64,000 bases of DNA from Saccharina japonica (GCA_008828725.1 MEHQ01000233.1:62001-126000), one strand, 5' to 3'. Shown: positions 25,301 to 32,699, counted from the stretch's first letter. The notes: a model not told the origin generated them from the sequence alone. Numbers and translations: made by a program.

Positions 25301-25543
25301 GATTTTTGTCCTTGATTTGTGTTCCATGATTTGTGTTCCTTGGATTATGTGTTCCATGATTTTTGTCCATGTTTTTTTTTTTATTGTGATTTGTGTTATA
25401 TTTGCAGGGTTGTAGCGGGCGCGACGTTGGCGGGCGAGTTGTCGCTCGTAGCAGCCCTGGCCTCGAACCAGCTCGTGCGCGCGCACATGCAGCACAACCG
25501 CAAGCAGCCATCACCGCCGGCACCGACTGCATCTTCCACATGA
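4934..25543 (+). CDS. HMGR: 3-hydroxy-3-methylglutaryl-CoA reductase (13 coding exons)
   Basis: The protein reduces HMG-CoA to mevalonate with two NADPH, the committed step of the mevalonate route to sterols and isoprenoids, and is normally anchored in the ER membrane. Joining 4934-4975, 5525-5643, 12346-12519, 13403-13572, 14009-14154, 16458-16598, 17009-17140, 18108-18315, 18846-18979, 21855-22013, 23214-23405, 24328-24476 and 25408-25543 gives 1,902 bases, 633 residues plus TGA, with every phase matching. Residues about 20-43, 72-91 and 105-128 are hydrophobic spans; a proline-rich linker (about 185-205) leads to the catalytic domain. Catalytic residues are present: Glu308 ([14 protein letters not shown]), Lys411 ([11 protein letters not shown]), Asp516 (GQDPAQNV) and His615 (RAHMQHNR). 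Residue 621, matching the inhibitory phospho-serine of animal enzymes, is Lys. Three spans is fewer than the eight in vertebrates. The catalytic exons are secure; exons 1-2 are less so. Confidence 0.95.
5525..5643 (+). CDS. HMGR: HMGR exon 2 (first membrane span)
   Basis: An AG acceptor (ATCCAG, with a weak pyrimidine tract) and a GTGAGA donor bound 119 bases encoding residues 15-53, including a hydrophobic stretch ([19 protein letters not shown]) that fits a transmembrane helix. It ends with two bases of an Arg codon, completed by exon 3 across a 6.7-kb intron. Confidence 0.7.
7805..7925. repeat. GACC/GATC microsatellite
   Basis: Imperfect tetranucleotide runs of GACC, GATC and related units within intron 2; open frames here are a by-product. 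Confidence 0.85.
8205..8350 (-). repeat. Poly-G family 1 fragment (reversed)
   Basis: After a C run at about 8215-8225 the DNA matches the reverse complement of the family seen in full at 32.7 and 49.2 kb, including the GGTGAAAACCCGACGTGCTC segment. Confidence 0.7.
9321..9348. repeat. (CAA)n microsatellite
   Basis: About nine uninterrupted CAA units in intron 2. Confidence 0.9.
10914..10993 (+). mobile_element. TTAA-target MITE copy 1 (80 bp)
   Basis: Begins CCCCTTAAGAACTG and ends CAGTTCTGAATGGG, imperfect inverted repeats, with TTAA on both sides (10910-10913, 10994-10997). TTAA target plus a CCC end is the mark of piggyBac-type elements. It has no coding capacity. Confidence 0.8.
11121..11236 (-). 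mobile_element. TA-target MITE copy
   Basis: Contains the family core AGTAAATAGGACCTACGG and the mirrored ATTTGGTCCTATTTA; the ends are degraded. Confidence 0.6.
12346..12519 (+). CDS. HMGR: HMGR exon 3 (second membrane span)
   Basis: A CTAG acceptor and GTGAGG donor bound residues 55-111. The segment [19 protein letters not shown] is a transmembrane helix; GLFPILVIW begins the next one and is interrupted by the intron within a Trp codon. The frame closes three bases beyond the donor, which supports the splice. Confidence 0.85.
12643..12730 (+). mobile_element. TTAA-target MITE copy 2
   Basis: Same layout as the copy at 10.9 kb, with the segment GGGGACAAACTACTTGG in the middle; it lies in intron 3, just after exon 3. 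The left TTAA is mutated to GTAA and the right one is intact. Confidence 0.75.
12780..13085 (-). repeat. Poly-G families 1 and 2, fragments in intron 3
   Basis: Three C/G homopolymer runs separate reversed heads of family 1 (ATGGTCATACGACTACGG) and family 2 (GGCAAGCAACAAATGAGTAC). This shows repeated insertion of homopolymer-ended elements side by side. Confidence 0.65.
13403..13572 (+). CDS. HMGR: HMGR exon 4 (third membrane span and lumenal/linker part)
   Basis: A GGACAG acceptor and GTGAGA donor bound residues 113-168. The start ([16 protein letters not shown]) completes the third hydrophobic span; the rest is polar (DTNAMERS..., HSKHHDGS). It ends with one base of a Gly codon. Confidence 0.85.
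14009..14154 (+). CDS. HMGR: HMGR exon 5 (proline-rich linker)
   Basis: A CCCTCAG acceptor and GTAGGG donor bound residues 170-217. The peptide is rich in Pro and Ala ([20 protein letters not shown]) and ends DMTDEE, the usual lead-in to the catalytic domain. It probably forms the flexible link between membrane anchor and catalytic unit. Confidence 0.85.
14155..16457 (+). other. HMGR intron 5 (2.3 kb), repeat-bearing
   Basis: It has a GTAGGG donor and TCTTCAG acceptor. It carries several degraded TA-MITE segments (about 14580-15090 and 15914-16120) around an 816-bp element with perfect 18-bp inverted ends (15097-15912). No further exon is required by the flanking phase. Confidence 0.75.
15097..15912. 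mobile_element. 816-bp element with 18-bp perfect terminal inverted repeats
   Basis: Left end TACGAGCTGGGCCAGCCA is exactly mirrored at the right end. The interior is AT-rich with no useful open frame. If the outer TA is the target site, the element proper begins CGAGCTGGG. It lies between TA-MITE fragments. Non-autonomous DNA transposon is the best reading; the family is not recognised. Confidence 0.75.
16458..16598 (+). CDS. HMGR: HMGR exon 6 (start of catalytic domain)
   Basis: A TCTTCAG acceptor and GTATGA donor bound 47 codons (218-264). [20 protein letters not shown] and the following RAVVVRR and [14 protein letters not shown] match the N-domain of class I HMG-CoA reductases. Confidence 0.95.
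16718..16824 (-). mobile_element. TA-target MITE copy in intron 6
   Basis: Ends TTCCGGGGG and CCCCCGTAA, flanked by TA on each side; the core includes AAATAGGACCTACGGTAC. The right TA runs straight into TTAATA, giving a TATTAATA motif at 16825-16832. Confidence 0.75.
17009..17140 (+). CDS. HMGR: HMGR exon 7 (catalytic Glu; GC donor)
   Basis: A TTTTCAG acceptor opens residues 265-308, including [13 protein letters not shown] and ending MATTE, whose Glu308 is the catalytic glutamate. The family motif [13 protein letters not shown] requires the join exactly after GAG. The intron therefore starts GCGAGT, a GC rather than a GT donor. Confidence 0.95.
17160..17262 (+). repeat. Poly-G family 1 and 2 heads in intron 7
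   Basis: A G run followed by a head of family 1 (GCACGGCCGTAGTCGTATGA), then another G run and the head of family 2 (CGTTTGTTGCTTGCC). Confidence 0.7.
17265..17377 (+). mobile_element. TA-target MITE inserted in poly-G family 2 head
   Basis: Begins TTACGGGGAACCATAG and ends CTCCTCCGTAA, followed by TA. The flanks join as GCCTT...AGT...TTTGACCATTGACC, the uninterrupted sequence of the family-2 head elsewhere, so the element sits in that repeat at its TA. Confidence 0.75.
17530..17770 (+). repeat. TTGATGCTGAT-type minisatellite in intron 7
   Basis: Imperfect units of about 60 bases built from GTTGATGCT and CGGCTGATGCTGATA. The long open frame it makes is a repeat artefact. Confidence 0.7.
18108..18315 (+). 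CDS. HMGR: HMGR exon 8
   Basis: An ACACAG acceptor and GTAAGA donor bound residues 309-377. It begins [14 protein letters not shown], part of the HMG-CoA binding region, and ends AFETTTNF plus one base of a Gly codon. Confidence 0.95.
18355..18482 (+). repeat. GGGA-rich purine tract
   Basis: Nearly pure purine strand (GGGA/GGGG units) in intron 8, directly after exon 8. Such tracts can form triplex or quadruplex DNA; that is general knowledge, not shown here. Confidence 0.85.
18702..18793 (-). repeat. Poly-G family 2 head with long C runs
   Basis: Contains AAGGCAAGCAACAAATGGTA followed by a C run, and then a second, 23-base C run at 18771-18793, just before exon 9. Confidence 0.75.
18846..18979 (+). 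CDS. HMGR: HMGR exon 9 (catalytic Lys, NADPH-binding motif)
   Basis: A CTGCAG acceptor and GTGAGG donor bound residues 379-422. [12 protein letters not shown] is the classical dinucleotide-binding signature, with Lys411 the catalytic lysine. A 23-base run of C lies 52 bases before the exon. Confidence 0.95.
19314..19355. repeat. (ATT)n microsatellite
   Basis: About 13 ATT units with one slip. Confidence 0.9.
19508..20135. repeat. Nested palindromes with GTACACYCCGGGG arms
   Basis: Arms of 75-90 bases recur in both orientations: a small hairpin centred near 19692 lies inside a larger one (about 19508-19580 against 19800-19875), and a third hairpin spans about 19958-20135. Each arm starts at GTACACCCCCGGGAGT-type ends and contains TCATTCGGATACGGTCG-type DNA. 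This is likely a foldback transposon family. Confidence 0.8.
20132..20410 (-). repeat. Duplicated GATCTGTAT-family segment with CATACAGAT satellite
   Basis: Two copies (about 20132-20229 and 20302-20410) of a segment holding GACCCAGGAAACATGTCCTA and CCCGGCAACATGAGCTATAG. The first is followed by about eight 9-10 base ATCATACAG/ATCATACAA units. The same family appears reversed at 27.9, 32.0, 41.8 and 62.8 kb. Confidence 0.75.
20446..20510 (-). pseudogene. Antisense fragment of HMGR exon 10
   Basis: ATGTTGCCGGAGATTGCCAC and the following CATCTCGGGAACGAACACTT align with the reverse complement of the start of exon 10 and its acceptor flank, with small insertions. It is too degraded to be an exon. 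Confidence 0.65.
20711..20752 (-). pseudogene. Possible second antisense exon-10 fragment
   Basis: AGTTGCCGGAGATCACCGCC resembles the same reverse-complement segment, but the match is only about 22 bases. Confidence 0.35.
21186..21297. mobile_element. Degraded TA-target MITE
   Basis: TATTACGGGGG at the left and TTTGGTCCTGATTATTACTA near the right match the ends of the family; the interior is degraded. Confidence 0.5.
21299..21468. mobile_element. Two TTAA-target MITEs, inverted and abutting
   Basis: A reversed copy (21299-21378) is followed at once by a direct copy (from 21371), meeting at TTAACCCCTTAAGAACTG. Both contain the CAAACTACTTGG core or its reverse. Confidence 0.7.
21480..21545 (+). 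pseudogene. Sense fragment of HMGR exon 10
   Basis: CGAAGGTGTCCCCGGAGGTG, GAGTTGGTGGCAATCTCGAC and CAACATCTTCGCCGATG follow the true exon, including the bases of its acceptor. It would read [13 protein letters not shown], but then diverges and lacks the rest of the exon. The surrounding DNA (GCATCAATAGTGTTGC, ATTTTGCTGG) also recurs at 20.95 kb, so the copies seem to have moved as larger blocks. Confidence 0.75.
21855..22013 (+). CDS. HMGR: HMGR exon 10
   Basis: A CGAAG acceptor and GTGAGA donor bound 53 codons (423-475), with [17 protein letters not shown] and [13 protein letters not shown]. The acceptor lacks a strong pyrimidine tract. Degraded copies of the 5' half of this exon lie upstream in intron 9. 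Confidence 0.95.
22494..22822 (+). mobile_element. tRNA-derived SINE copy 1 (intron 10)
   Basis: A tRNA-like head (GGTCGCCCCGGTGGTCTAAC, then GGGGTTCGAGTCTCC as B box), a body with GTCGAGAGCGC, GAAGAAAGTGCTGAAATC and ATCTGAGTTACGAC, and a tail AATAAATGGGATGG. Its head matches copy 10. Confidence 0.85.
23214..23405 (+). CDS. HMGR: HMGR exon 11 (catalytic Asp)
   Basis: An ACGTACAG acceptor and GTGAGT donor bound 64 codons (476-539). [20 protein letters not shown] and [10 protein letters not shown] are strongly conserved in the family; Asp516 is the catalytic aspartate. Confidence 0.97.
23430..23580 (+). repeat. T-run/GTCGGGTGGGAAG tandem repeat
   Basis: Three units of about 50-55 bases, each a T run followed by CGTCGGGTGGGAAG-like DNA, right after exon 11. 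Confidence 0.75.
23640..23930 (-). repeat. Poly-G family 2, two reversed copies
   Basis: CTCGAAAGGGATGCGTGGTC appears twice, each followed by the CAAATGACT-type segment and GCAAGCAACAAATGAGTA or a close variant and then a C run. The longer copy includes part of the body (ATATATGGAAACAACGCAGT). Confidence 0.75.
24328..24476 (+). CDS. HMGR: HMGR exon 12
   Basis: A TGTCCAG acceptor and GTGAGT donor bound residues 540-588, with [19 protein letters not shown] and GENAQQMA, both typical of the C-terminal half of the catalytic domain. It ends with two bases of a Lys codon. Confidence 0.97.
24931..25089. repeat. 16-bp minisatellite in intron 12
   Basis: About ten near-perfect units CGTTCCGTCCTGTTCC. 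The long antisense open frame it creates (period 16 residues) is a repeat artefact. Confidence 0.95.
25408..25543 (+). CDS. HMGR: HMGR exon 13 (catalytic His, stop)
   Basis: A TTTGCAG acceptor opens residues 590-633 and TGA at 25541. [20 protein letters not shown] holds the catalytic His615. The tail [16 protein letters not shown] lacks the serine that AMP-activated kinase modifies in animal enzymes. No AATAAA signal is obvious before the repeat that begins near 25589. Confidence 0.96.
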
Positions 25544-25584
25544 CCACCTCCCTCACTCTTCACTGGGTGTTGCTTATAGGGAGG

Positions 25585-25770
25585 ATGGGGGGGGGGGGGT
25601 ACTTCATTTTCATGCATGGTCGTAGTCGTATGACCATAGACTCTCGCATCCCTGCAATGGCGGGACGCAGCATGTCGGGTTTTCACCGACCAGGCAGGAG
25701 GGGGGGAGGTGTATTCATGTCACGCATGGCCGTAGTCGTATGACCGTAGACACTTAGGGGGTGGGCACGG
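25585..25770 (+). repeat. Poly-G family 1 heads after HMGR
   Basis: Two heads, each G run then CATGCATGGTCGTAGTCGTA or close variant, the first continuing to GGTTTTCACCGACCAGGCAG. They begin about 45 bases after the HMGR stop and probably set the limit of its 3' end. Confidence 0.75.
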
Positions 25771-28190
25771 GGGGGCGGTGGGTGAGGATGCTTGTGCGCC
25801 TGGACCCCCGTCTCCCTGCCCGTTGTGGTGGGGCTCGGGGTTTCGATTGGTTGACGTTTGGGTGGTTGGCGTTGGTTGGTAGCTGTTGTTTCGGTTGACG
25901 TTTATCGGTTTGTTTTGATTGGCTGGCGCTGATTGATCGATTTGGATTGATCGGCGTTGATTGGTTGATGTTGATTTGTTGACGCTGATTGGTTGGCGCT
26001 GATTGGCTGGCGCTGATCGGTTGGTGTTGGGTCATCGGGTGGGCTGATTGGTTGGTTGGTAGGTCAGTTGGCTGGTTGGTTTGGTTTGGTCGGTCGGTCT
26101 GTTGGTGCGTGTAACTGTAAGAAGTTTCGCCGCCTTTACTGGCGCCGTTTTTAAATAGAAAATTGGTGCTGCTGCTGCTGCTGCTGTGGTTCTGCGCTAC
26201 TGCTGCCTTCTTTCTCTCTATTTCCCGCGTTCGCCTCTGCGGGTGATTTTTTTTTTTTTTTTTTGTCCGACAGTAGTTCCGCCGCCCCGGCTTTTATTCT
26301 TGCTGAGCCGATTGCGAAAAAATGACCTGCACTGCAGCTATAGCTCGGTGCGGTGGAGAACTTATGGAAAGAACGGGATGGCAGCAAAAAACTCCGTACG
26401 TTTGTTTTTCTGTATTTTTGAGCGGAATTGTGAGCGGGGGCTTTCCTTCCCCCTGCCTCTCCCTTCACCCGAACCCCCCCCTCGTGTCTCCCCTCCAAGC
26501 TGTCGTTATTTTGTTTGCGTGTGAAATTAAGGGGAGCGGGGGCTGGTGGGAACGCTCTTTTTTTTGTTTCACTTTCTCTCCTATTTTGCCTTCTGTTTTT
26601 TATTGTTCTGTTTTTTCTTTTTTCTTTCGGTTTTTTGTTGGGGGGGGAGNGGGGCGGGGGGGGGGGGAGGCGCACTCATTTGTTGCTTGCCTTAGTCATT
26701 TGACCATTGACCACGCATCCCTTTCGAGACGGAGCAGGGGGGGGTAGCCGTCGAGGCGACATAATTTTGTACGAAATTATATGTTTTAGGTTTTCTAACG
26801 ATTGGGGAGGCGGTGGGACGCTGTTGACCCGTTTTGTAAATTGAGCGGAGTTAGCCGCGCGCACACACGTCCTCTATTCGTGGGGGGGTAGTTTTTTTTT
26901 TATAGGAGAATTAAAGAAAAATACGACCGAGCTCTTGCGTTCGGTTTCGTCAAAGTGTGTGTGTGGGGGGAGGGGAGGAGGAACAACAAAAAAAAGTGAA
27001 CAGAGAACACTTCGATTTCGAGGTTTTCGTAGTGACGTGGATGGCGTACTGGCGTGGGGTGGCTTTGCTCGTTGTCTGAGTTAAGAAGGGGGCTGCAGCA
27101 GCAGCGGTGGTGGTGGTGGTGAACGTCGTAAGGGTAGTCGCTGTTCTGTTTCCGGTGTTGCCAATCGAATATGCTAGAAGGCCGCGTCTTTCCGGGTGCG
27201 GCAAGGCCTCTTTAGGCCTTGGTTCGTATCATGCTGGTTTTAGTGTAGGGCAAGAGTAATCAGAACCCGAAAATGGACCAAAATATCCCACGCCATCTCC
27301 TCATCATTCCTTAAGAATTAACTCTTGGGTAATCCATCGCGGCTTTAAAATTCCGCTTGAAAAAAAAAAGCCAAAGTTGAAATCAAGTAAAATAGTTTGC
27401 GTGCACTTTTGTTTTAGCGCGATTTGGAAATTTCTTGGAAATTCCAGTGCGATGGGCGGAATCACACGCCGCAGACAAGAAGGAGCCCACAGCACGCACG
27501 CACACCCACCCGCATCAATCACGCGACAGGCATGCGACGATATACCTTCGATCTCGACGTATAGACTCAGCCCAAGACTAACCCACTTCGTACCGGGCAA
27601 GGCCAGCGAACATATTCATGTTTACCCACCCTTTAGTTTGGGGGTCTGATTACAGTACTACGCTTCTCCGAAATAATAGGTCTGTCTGTCTTACGGACCT
27701 AGTCAAGGTCTATTTTATTGCCTATATTGGCTGACTTCGTGTACGTTGGGCGGTCCCAGTCACCGGATCAAATCGCGGTCTGTCTCCTTTGTACCGCTCT
27801 GGCCGGCATATATAATCGATTTCCGCTACTACTTCATGATTGATCTACCTGTAGATATTTTTTAGGCCAGATATATACACTCCTGATTGATCTGTATGGT
27901 ATGATCCAGCTCATCATCGGGCGGGAGCCGTATCATCTGCATGATCTACTGACTGTAGCACGTATTTTCTGGGTTGGACCTGTACTATGCAGATCCTGCG
28001 CAAGCACCCCATCATGCAGCTGCAGGTTAGGATCTAGATGGTATATCTGTAGATGATCTATCTGTCCAGATCCTGCACAGCACCTCATAGCTGCAGGTTA
28101 GGATCTAAAGTATCTATCTGTACGAGGTAGATGATCTATCTGTCCAGATCCTGCACAAAACTCCATAGCTGCAGGTTAGGATTTAGATTA
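25771..28190. other. Intergenic DNA, low-complexity blocks
   Basis: Contains a GATTGGTTGGCGCT minisatellite (about 25845-26105), a family-2 poly-G head (about 26642-26735, with one N in the G run), and from 27.9 kb the GATCTGTAT family (CTGGGTTGGACCTGTACTAT). No gene is recognised. Confidence 0.5.
25845..26105. repeat. GGTT/GGCGCTGATT minisatellite
   Basis: Imperfect units around GATTGGTTGGCGCT, degrading into GGTTGGTTGG at the right. Confidence 0.8.
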
Positions 28191-28192
28191 CC

Positions 28193-28452
28193 TGCCTGAT
28201 ATATAGATGATATTTAGATGATATGTTTGATCCGTAGATAGATGATATATCTGATATGTAGATGATATATCTGATCTGTGGATGTAGACGATCTATCTGA
28301 TCTGTAGATGTAGATGATATATCTGATATGTAGATGTAGATGATCTATCTGATATGTAGATGATATGTCTGATCTGCAGATGATATATCTGATCTGTAGA
28401 TGATGTGTCGGATCTGTAGATGATCTATCTGATCTGTAGATGATCTGCCCGT
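28193..28452. repeat. GATCTGTAGATGATATATCT satellite
   Basis: About 12 imperfect units of 19-26 bases. This is the expanded end of the same family seen at 20.2, 32.2 and 62.8 kb. Confidence 0.85.
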
Positions 28453-28643
28453 CTGACGTGTGGAATATAATCCCCGTTCAGACTATAATGTGCTCTGGCC
28501 GGAAATATAATCCCCGTTTGGGCTCTGATGTGGACATCAAACACATCTTATACTACCGGCCAGAGTGGTACGTATAGCGTATTCGTTTTTGCTGCCGAGG
28601 TTCTTTGGCTCCGGGGGCTTCGCCGAAATCGCTGCCTTTAGCC

Positions 28644-29161
28644 GACGCATGCTACGGTGGTAGCCTGCATGCAGGTGCACCATGTTTCTGCCTTCTGAGG
28701 GTGGGTGGTCGCTTGACGAGCTCTATACTCTACCCAGGAACTAGTTTCGGAGGAAAACAAAAGCGCTACCCGATGAACAATCCCCAATAGGGTAGCGCCT
28801 AAGAAGACAACGAAAAATAGGGGAACACAAAAAAAAAATGGAATTCCGATGATTTCGGGCCCCGAGATAACGCCCAAAAACAATGATAACTTTGGTTTTG
28901 CCAACGTCTATGAGCTGCGTGAGCGTCCAGAAATACGAGTAGGATCATGTTGGTTGGTGCGCCCGTGTTGTGCGACTGCTGGTATTGTAACTCGGATCCC
29001 AATTTCTGTATCACCCCTACATCACGCAGTTGTTGCCGTCGCTTAAATCGTCCGTTTTTAGCTCGATTTTTCACTCTGAAGTCCCAAGAGGGTCAAGGAG
29101 CCTCGTTATTCAGAAAATATTTCACCCAAAACGTGCTGCCTCTATCGTACGTAGCACGCGC
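28644..29161 (+). mobile_element. GCTACG-end DNA element, copy A
   Basis: Left end GACGCATGCTACGGTGGTAG, right end CTCTATCGTACGTAGCACGC, imperfect inverted repeats with AGCC on both sides. The interior holds GGTGCACCA and ATTTTGGAGGAAAA-type segments shared with other copies. No transposase. Confidence 0.75.
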
Positions 29162-29164
29162 CAG

Positions 29165-29625
29165 CCGCGTGCAGTCATGCCTTGACCTTATCTCTCGAAA
29201 AGCCGACCCTTCTCCGGGGATGGTAGCGTTACTTTGGGCGTAACTGCTGTCGTCTTGTTCCTGCTCGTATATACGCGCGGCAGTAGCAACGTACCAGTAA
29301 CAAACAACGGATGGACACACTCGTGAGAAACATAGAGCTTGAAAAAACGCGGCGCGTTATGTGTCGTTTCGCACCCGTGCTGCGTCCGTCATGCCTGACC
29401 GTGTATCTCTCGGAGAGACGGCCTTTTGGGGACCCTGTTTGGTGGTAGCGTTGATTTGGGCGTAACTTACTGGGGTCGTGTCCCTACTCGTGTCGTGTGC
29501 GCGGCAGTATTAGCGAAGAAGGACGTAACAATCATCAACTGGAACCTGGAACTAGCCGTGAGAAACAATATCATTGACAAAATGCGGCGCGTTACGTGTC
29601 GTTTCGTGCCGCGTCCAGCAGGGAC
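29165..29625 (+). repeat. Tandem duplication of about 230 bp
   Basis: Two diverged units share GTCATGCCTTGACC/GTCATGCCTGACC, GGTAGCGTTNNTTTGGGCGT and GTGTCGTTTCG. Origin unknown. Confidence 0.6.
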
Positions 29626-29789
29626 GCCGACTCTTGAAACTTGACGAAAGGGGGCGAGTTGCCATCGTTTCGCGCTTTTTCAACCATTCACCATTCAATT
29701 GGTCGTACTCACAGCTGACGTATTTTTATTATTTTATAAAAAGTGCGGGACTCAGGAAGTTCTGGAACTTTTTGGGCCATCCGACAATG

Positions 29790-30279
29790 GACACATGCTA
29801 CGGTACGAGAGGTGTGCACCGTTTTTGTCCTGACGGCTGCGACAACTCCGGCGGCGAAGGCTGCCTCAAGAGGCAGCCCCAGAGGGGAACACTCGTCCAG
29901 GCTACTGACGTCAGAGTCGTGCCGTCCGCGCACGGCACCCCCCTCCTTCTGAGACCCCCCCCCGCCCCCCACAACGTCGTCGTCCTCGTCGCTGGAGGAG
30001 ATTTTAACAAAGAAAAAAAAAAGTGCAAACCGATGACCAATCCCATCCATGGCCTTAAGTAGGTATGCGCAAAAAAAGCATATTGCAAAAAATCATGAAC
30101 GAAATTTCGACGATTTAGGGTTAACCCATTCAGAACTGAAGAACTTATCCCACACTAATTCCAAGTAGTTTGTCCCCAAAACCGAGAAACCGGTTCGTAA
30201 GGGGTTAAGGTAAGGCGCCCCGTCATTCAGAAAATGTTTCAGCCAAAAAAAGGTACAGTACCTCTATCGTAGCACGCGT
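29790..30279 (+). mobile_element. GCTACG-end DNA element, copy B (with nested TTAA MITE)
   Basis: Ends GACACATGCTACGG and CTCTATCGTAGCACGCGTC, flanked by AATG. An 80-bp TTAA MITE (30125-30204) is inserted in its TTAA. Confidence 0.75.
30125..30204 (-). mobile_element. TTAA-target MITE nested in copy B
   Basis: Flanked by TTAA at 30121-30124 and 30205-30208. Copies F and G of the host element read GGGTTAAGG without it, so this gives the target duplication directly. Confidence 0.85.
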
Positions 30280-30344
30280 CAATGTGTAGTATGTAGCATG
30301 AGTTTCAACGTTGATCACTCATAATCATCACTCCGAAAAAAGAA

Positions 30345-30755
30345 GACATTGTAGGCAAGGAGAAAGCCTTCCACGTGTTTTTAGGGGGAGATTAATTTGG
30401 GAGTTGTAGGGCAAGAAGAAAGCCTTCCACGTGCTATTAGGTGGAGATTAATGTGGGAGTACGGGCGGGTCTCAACAAGGGTCGCTTCTTCTCCTGTCGG
30501 GTGTCGGGGGTCTCATTGGACCGAGTACCCCGGGGTGTCGGAAACAATTCTCCAACAACAATAATAGGTTATTTACTACTTTTCTGGTGTGTATCTTCCG
30601 ACGGCACATATGCTATATGTGGGGTTTATGACCCTACAAACAAAAAATAGGGTCATACTCCATATAATATTTACTCATTTTCTGGTTTGTAGCTTCCGAC
30701 GGTACATGCTATATATGGGGCATATGACCCTACGAAAAAATAATAGGGCTATACC
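30345..30755 (+). repeat. Two short tandem duplications
   Basis: A pair of about 58-base units around GAAAGCCTTCCACGTG (30345-30462), then a pair of about 105-base units around CTTCCGACGGYACAT, each with a GACCCTAC...ATAGGG hairpin (30585-30755). Confidence 0.7.
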
Positions 30756-30830
30756 TTTCTACAGAACTTTCCAAAACCTGCCCGAGTGTACATACATTTT
30801 TTTTTAATTATTACCTGGTATATATTTTTT

Positions 30831-31010
30831 CCATCCCATTTAATATCTTCGCACTTCTGTCTCTCTCCCTCCCTATTAATAGTCGCAACCCAGATCCGGG
30901 GTCACAAAGCAGGCTCTTTCTCCCTCTTCCCCACTACGGTTCGTGCCTTGACTTTTATCGCGCAGAGGGTTCAGCATTCCCAACGCTCGTCGATTTTCAT
31001 CGAATTATAC
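30831..31010 (-). mobile_element. tRNA-derived SINE copy 2 (5' truncated)
   Basis: Reversed body and tail (CATCCCATTTAATATCTTCG, AGATCCGGGGTCACAAAG). The tRNA head is missing. It carries TATTAATA at the insertion-prone site. Confidence 0.8.
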
Positions 31011-31789
31011 AGTAGTATAGGATACCCCATTAAGGAATAACGATCAGAAAGAAAGGCAGGCTGAGAATTACAGGAAAATAATAAATTCGGGAGTCATTCT
31101 ACTGAAGTTAGTGTAGATCGCACCCATTCTCAAATTAAGAAACCCAGCGTGGAACAATTATCCTGTCGCTTATTAGTTATTAGATGTCCTGTACTGTAGA
31201 TAGATGGCGTTTTTCACTTTTTGTGGCGGTGTTTTAATCGATGTCGGGTAGAGACTTGTGCATTTTCGTAGCGGTGATTCCTGTTGGCTTCGCACATTTT
31301 GCGCAAATTCTATTGGCTAGACTTACACAGTCCCGCCGCTGCTGCTTGCTGGTGCTCGAGCGCGGGGTGCTCTGACCATTATATACCTGGGATATAATTC
31401 GTAAGAAGTATACACAAAGACAGATGGCGTTTTTCGTTTATTGTAGCGACGTGTTGATAATTCTCGGGTGGAGCCTTGTGTCTCATGCCGGGGCTCTCGT
31501 CCGTCTACGCAGTACAGTACGCGAAGCCACGTAAACTAAGAAAATATTCAAATTCTTACGTGGGGCAGGGTGTGGCCGACCCTAATCAAATACCAAAACA
31601 AAATGTCTCCTTTACGTACATATCTCTACAGACTATGTGTCGTGCAAACATTTCACACATCTGACAGATCATCAATCCCACTTCATTCTCTACGTAGTTC
31701 ATTCAGAGAAGATGTATTACTGATCTATCTGTGTGATCTACGCTCGTGCCGCCCGGTGCGAGCCGTACACTTTTTGTTTTGTTTTGTTT

Positions 31790-31997
31790 CCATCCCATTT
31801 ATTATCTTCGCCCTTCCTTTCTCTCTCCTTCCTATTAATAGTCGTAACTCAGATCCGGGGTCACAAAGTAGGCTCTTCTCCCCCCCCCCCACTACGGTTC
31901 TTGCCTTGCATTTTTATCGCGAGAAAATTTCAGCACTTTCTTCCCTCGTCGACTTGCGTCGGATTCCGCCTACCCACGCCACGAAGGCGCTCTCAGC
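31790..31997 (-). mobile_element. tRNA-derived SINE copy 3 (5' truncated)
   Basis: Same body as copy 2, with TATTAATA at 31833-31840. Truncated before the tRNA head. Confidence 0.8.
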
Positions 31998-32290
31998 AAA
32001 CACTCTGCATGATAAAGGACACGTTTCCTGGATTGAATCATCTGTGCTATACAGATCCTGCACAATATATCATAACGGAAGGTTAGGATCCAGATGATAA
32101 TGTAAATGATCGATAAAGGGCACGTTTCCTGGGTTGGATCTGTGCTAAACAGGTCCTGCACAACATGCCATAACGGCGGGTTAGGATCTAGAGGATTCAT
32201 CTGATCTATCTGTAGATGGGCTATCTGATCTGTAAATTATCTATCTGTAGATGATCTGTGTGATATGTAGAGGATCCGTTTGACGTGTGA
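31998..32290 (+). repeat. GATCTGTAT-family copy
   Basis: Two units with CACGTTTCCTGG, TACAGATCCTGCACAA-type and GGTTAGGATC segments, ending in GATCTATCTGTAGATG satellite. Confidence 0.7.
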
Positions 32291-32348
32291 AATTTTCGAA
32301 GTCGAGCCGAAATGTATTAACTCTCATTTTATGTACGATACGGAATGC

Positions 32349-32382
<34 letters not shown>

Positions 32383-32383
32383 G
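32349..32383. repeat. (GTT)n microsatellite
   Basis: About 12 GTT units; frames through it are not coding. Confidence 0.95.
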
Positions 32384-32699
32384 CGCACTGCATGGTATAC
32401 ATGTTGTCGGTGTCGGGGCAGAGCCTTGTGTCTCATGCCGGGAACTCCCAGTTGTCTAAGCAGACCAGTACGTACCGGAACTCTACGAAACAAGAAACCG
32501 GGACACTGGTCCAGGCTGGACTTCTCATTTGAGAAAACGGGGTGTGTCTTCTATACTAACTCAAGTATAATCGATCTCCCGAATTTCTTTTTCCCCCGGA
32601 TAAAAATCAGGCTGATTTTCGTGCGGGGCTCGTTCTTATGAGAGGGCCTGCAGCTTAGCAGTAGAACTTAGTTGAACGGAAGCTTGCCTGGGCTCAGTG

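Noticed and set aside
24855-25556. Antisense 233-codon frame rich in Gly, Thr, Arg and Asn
   Set aside because: It is created by the 16-bp minisatellite in HMGR intron 12 and runs antisense through exon 13.
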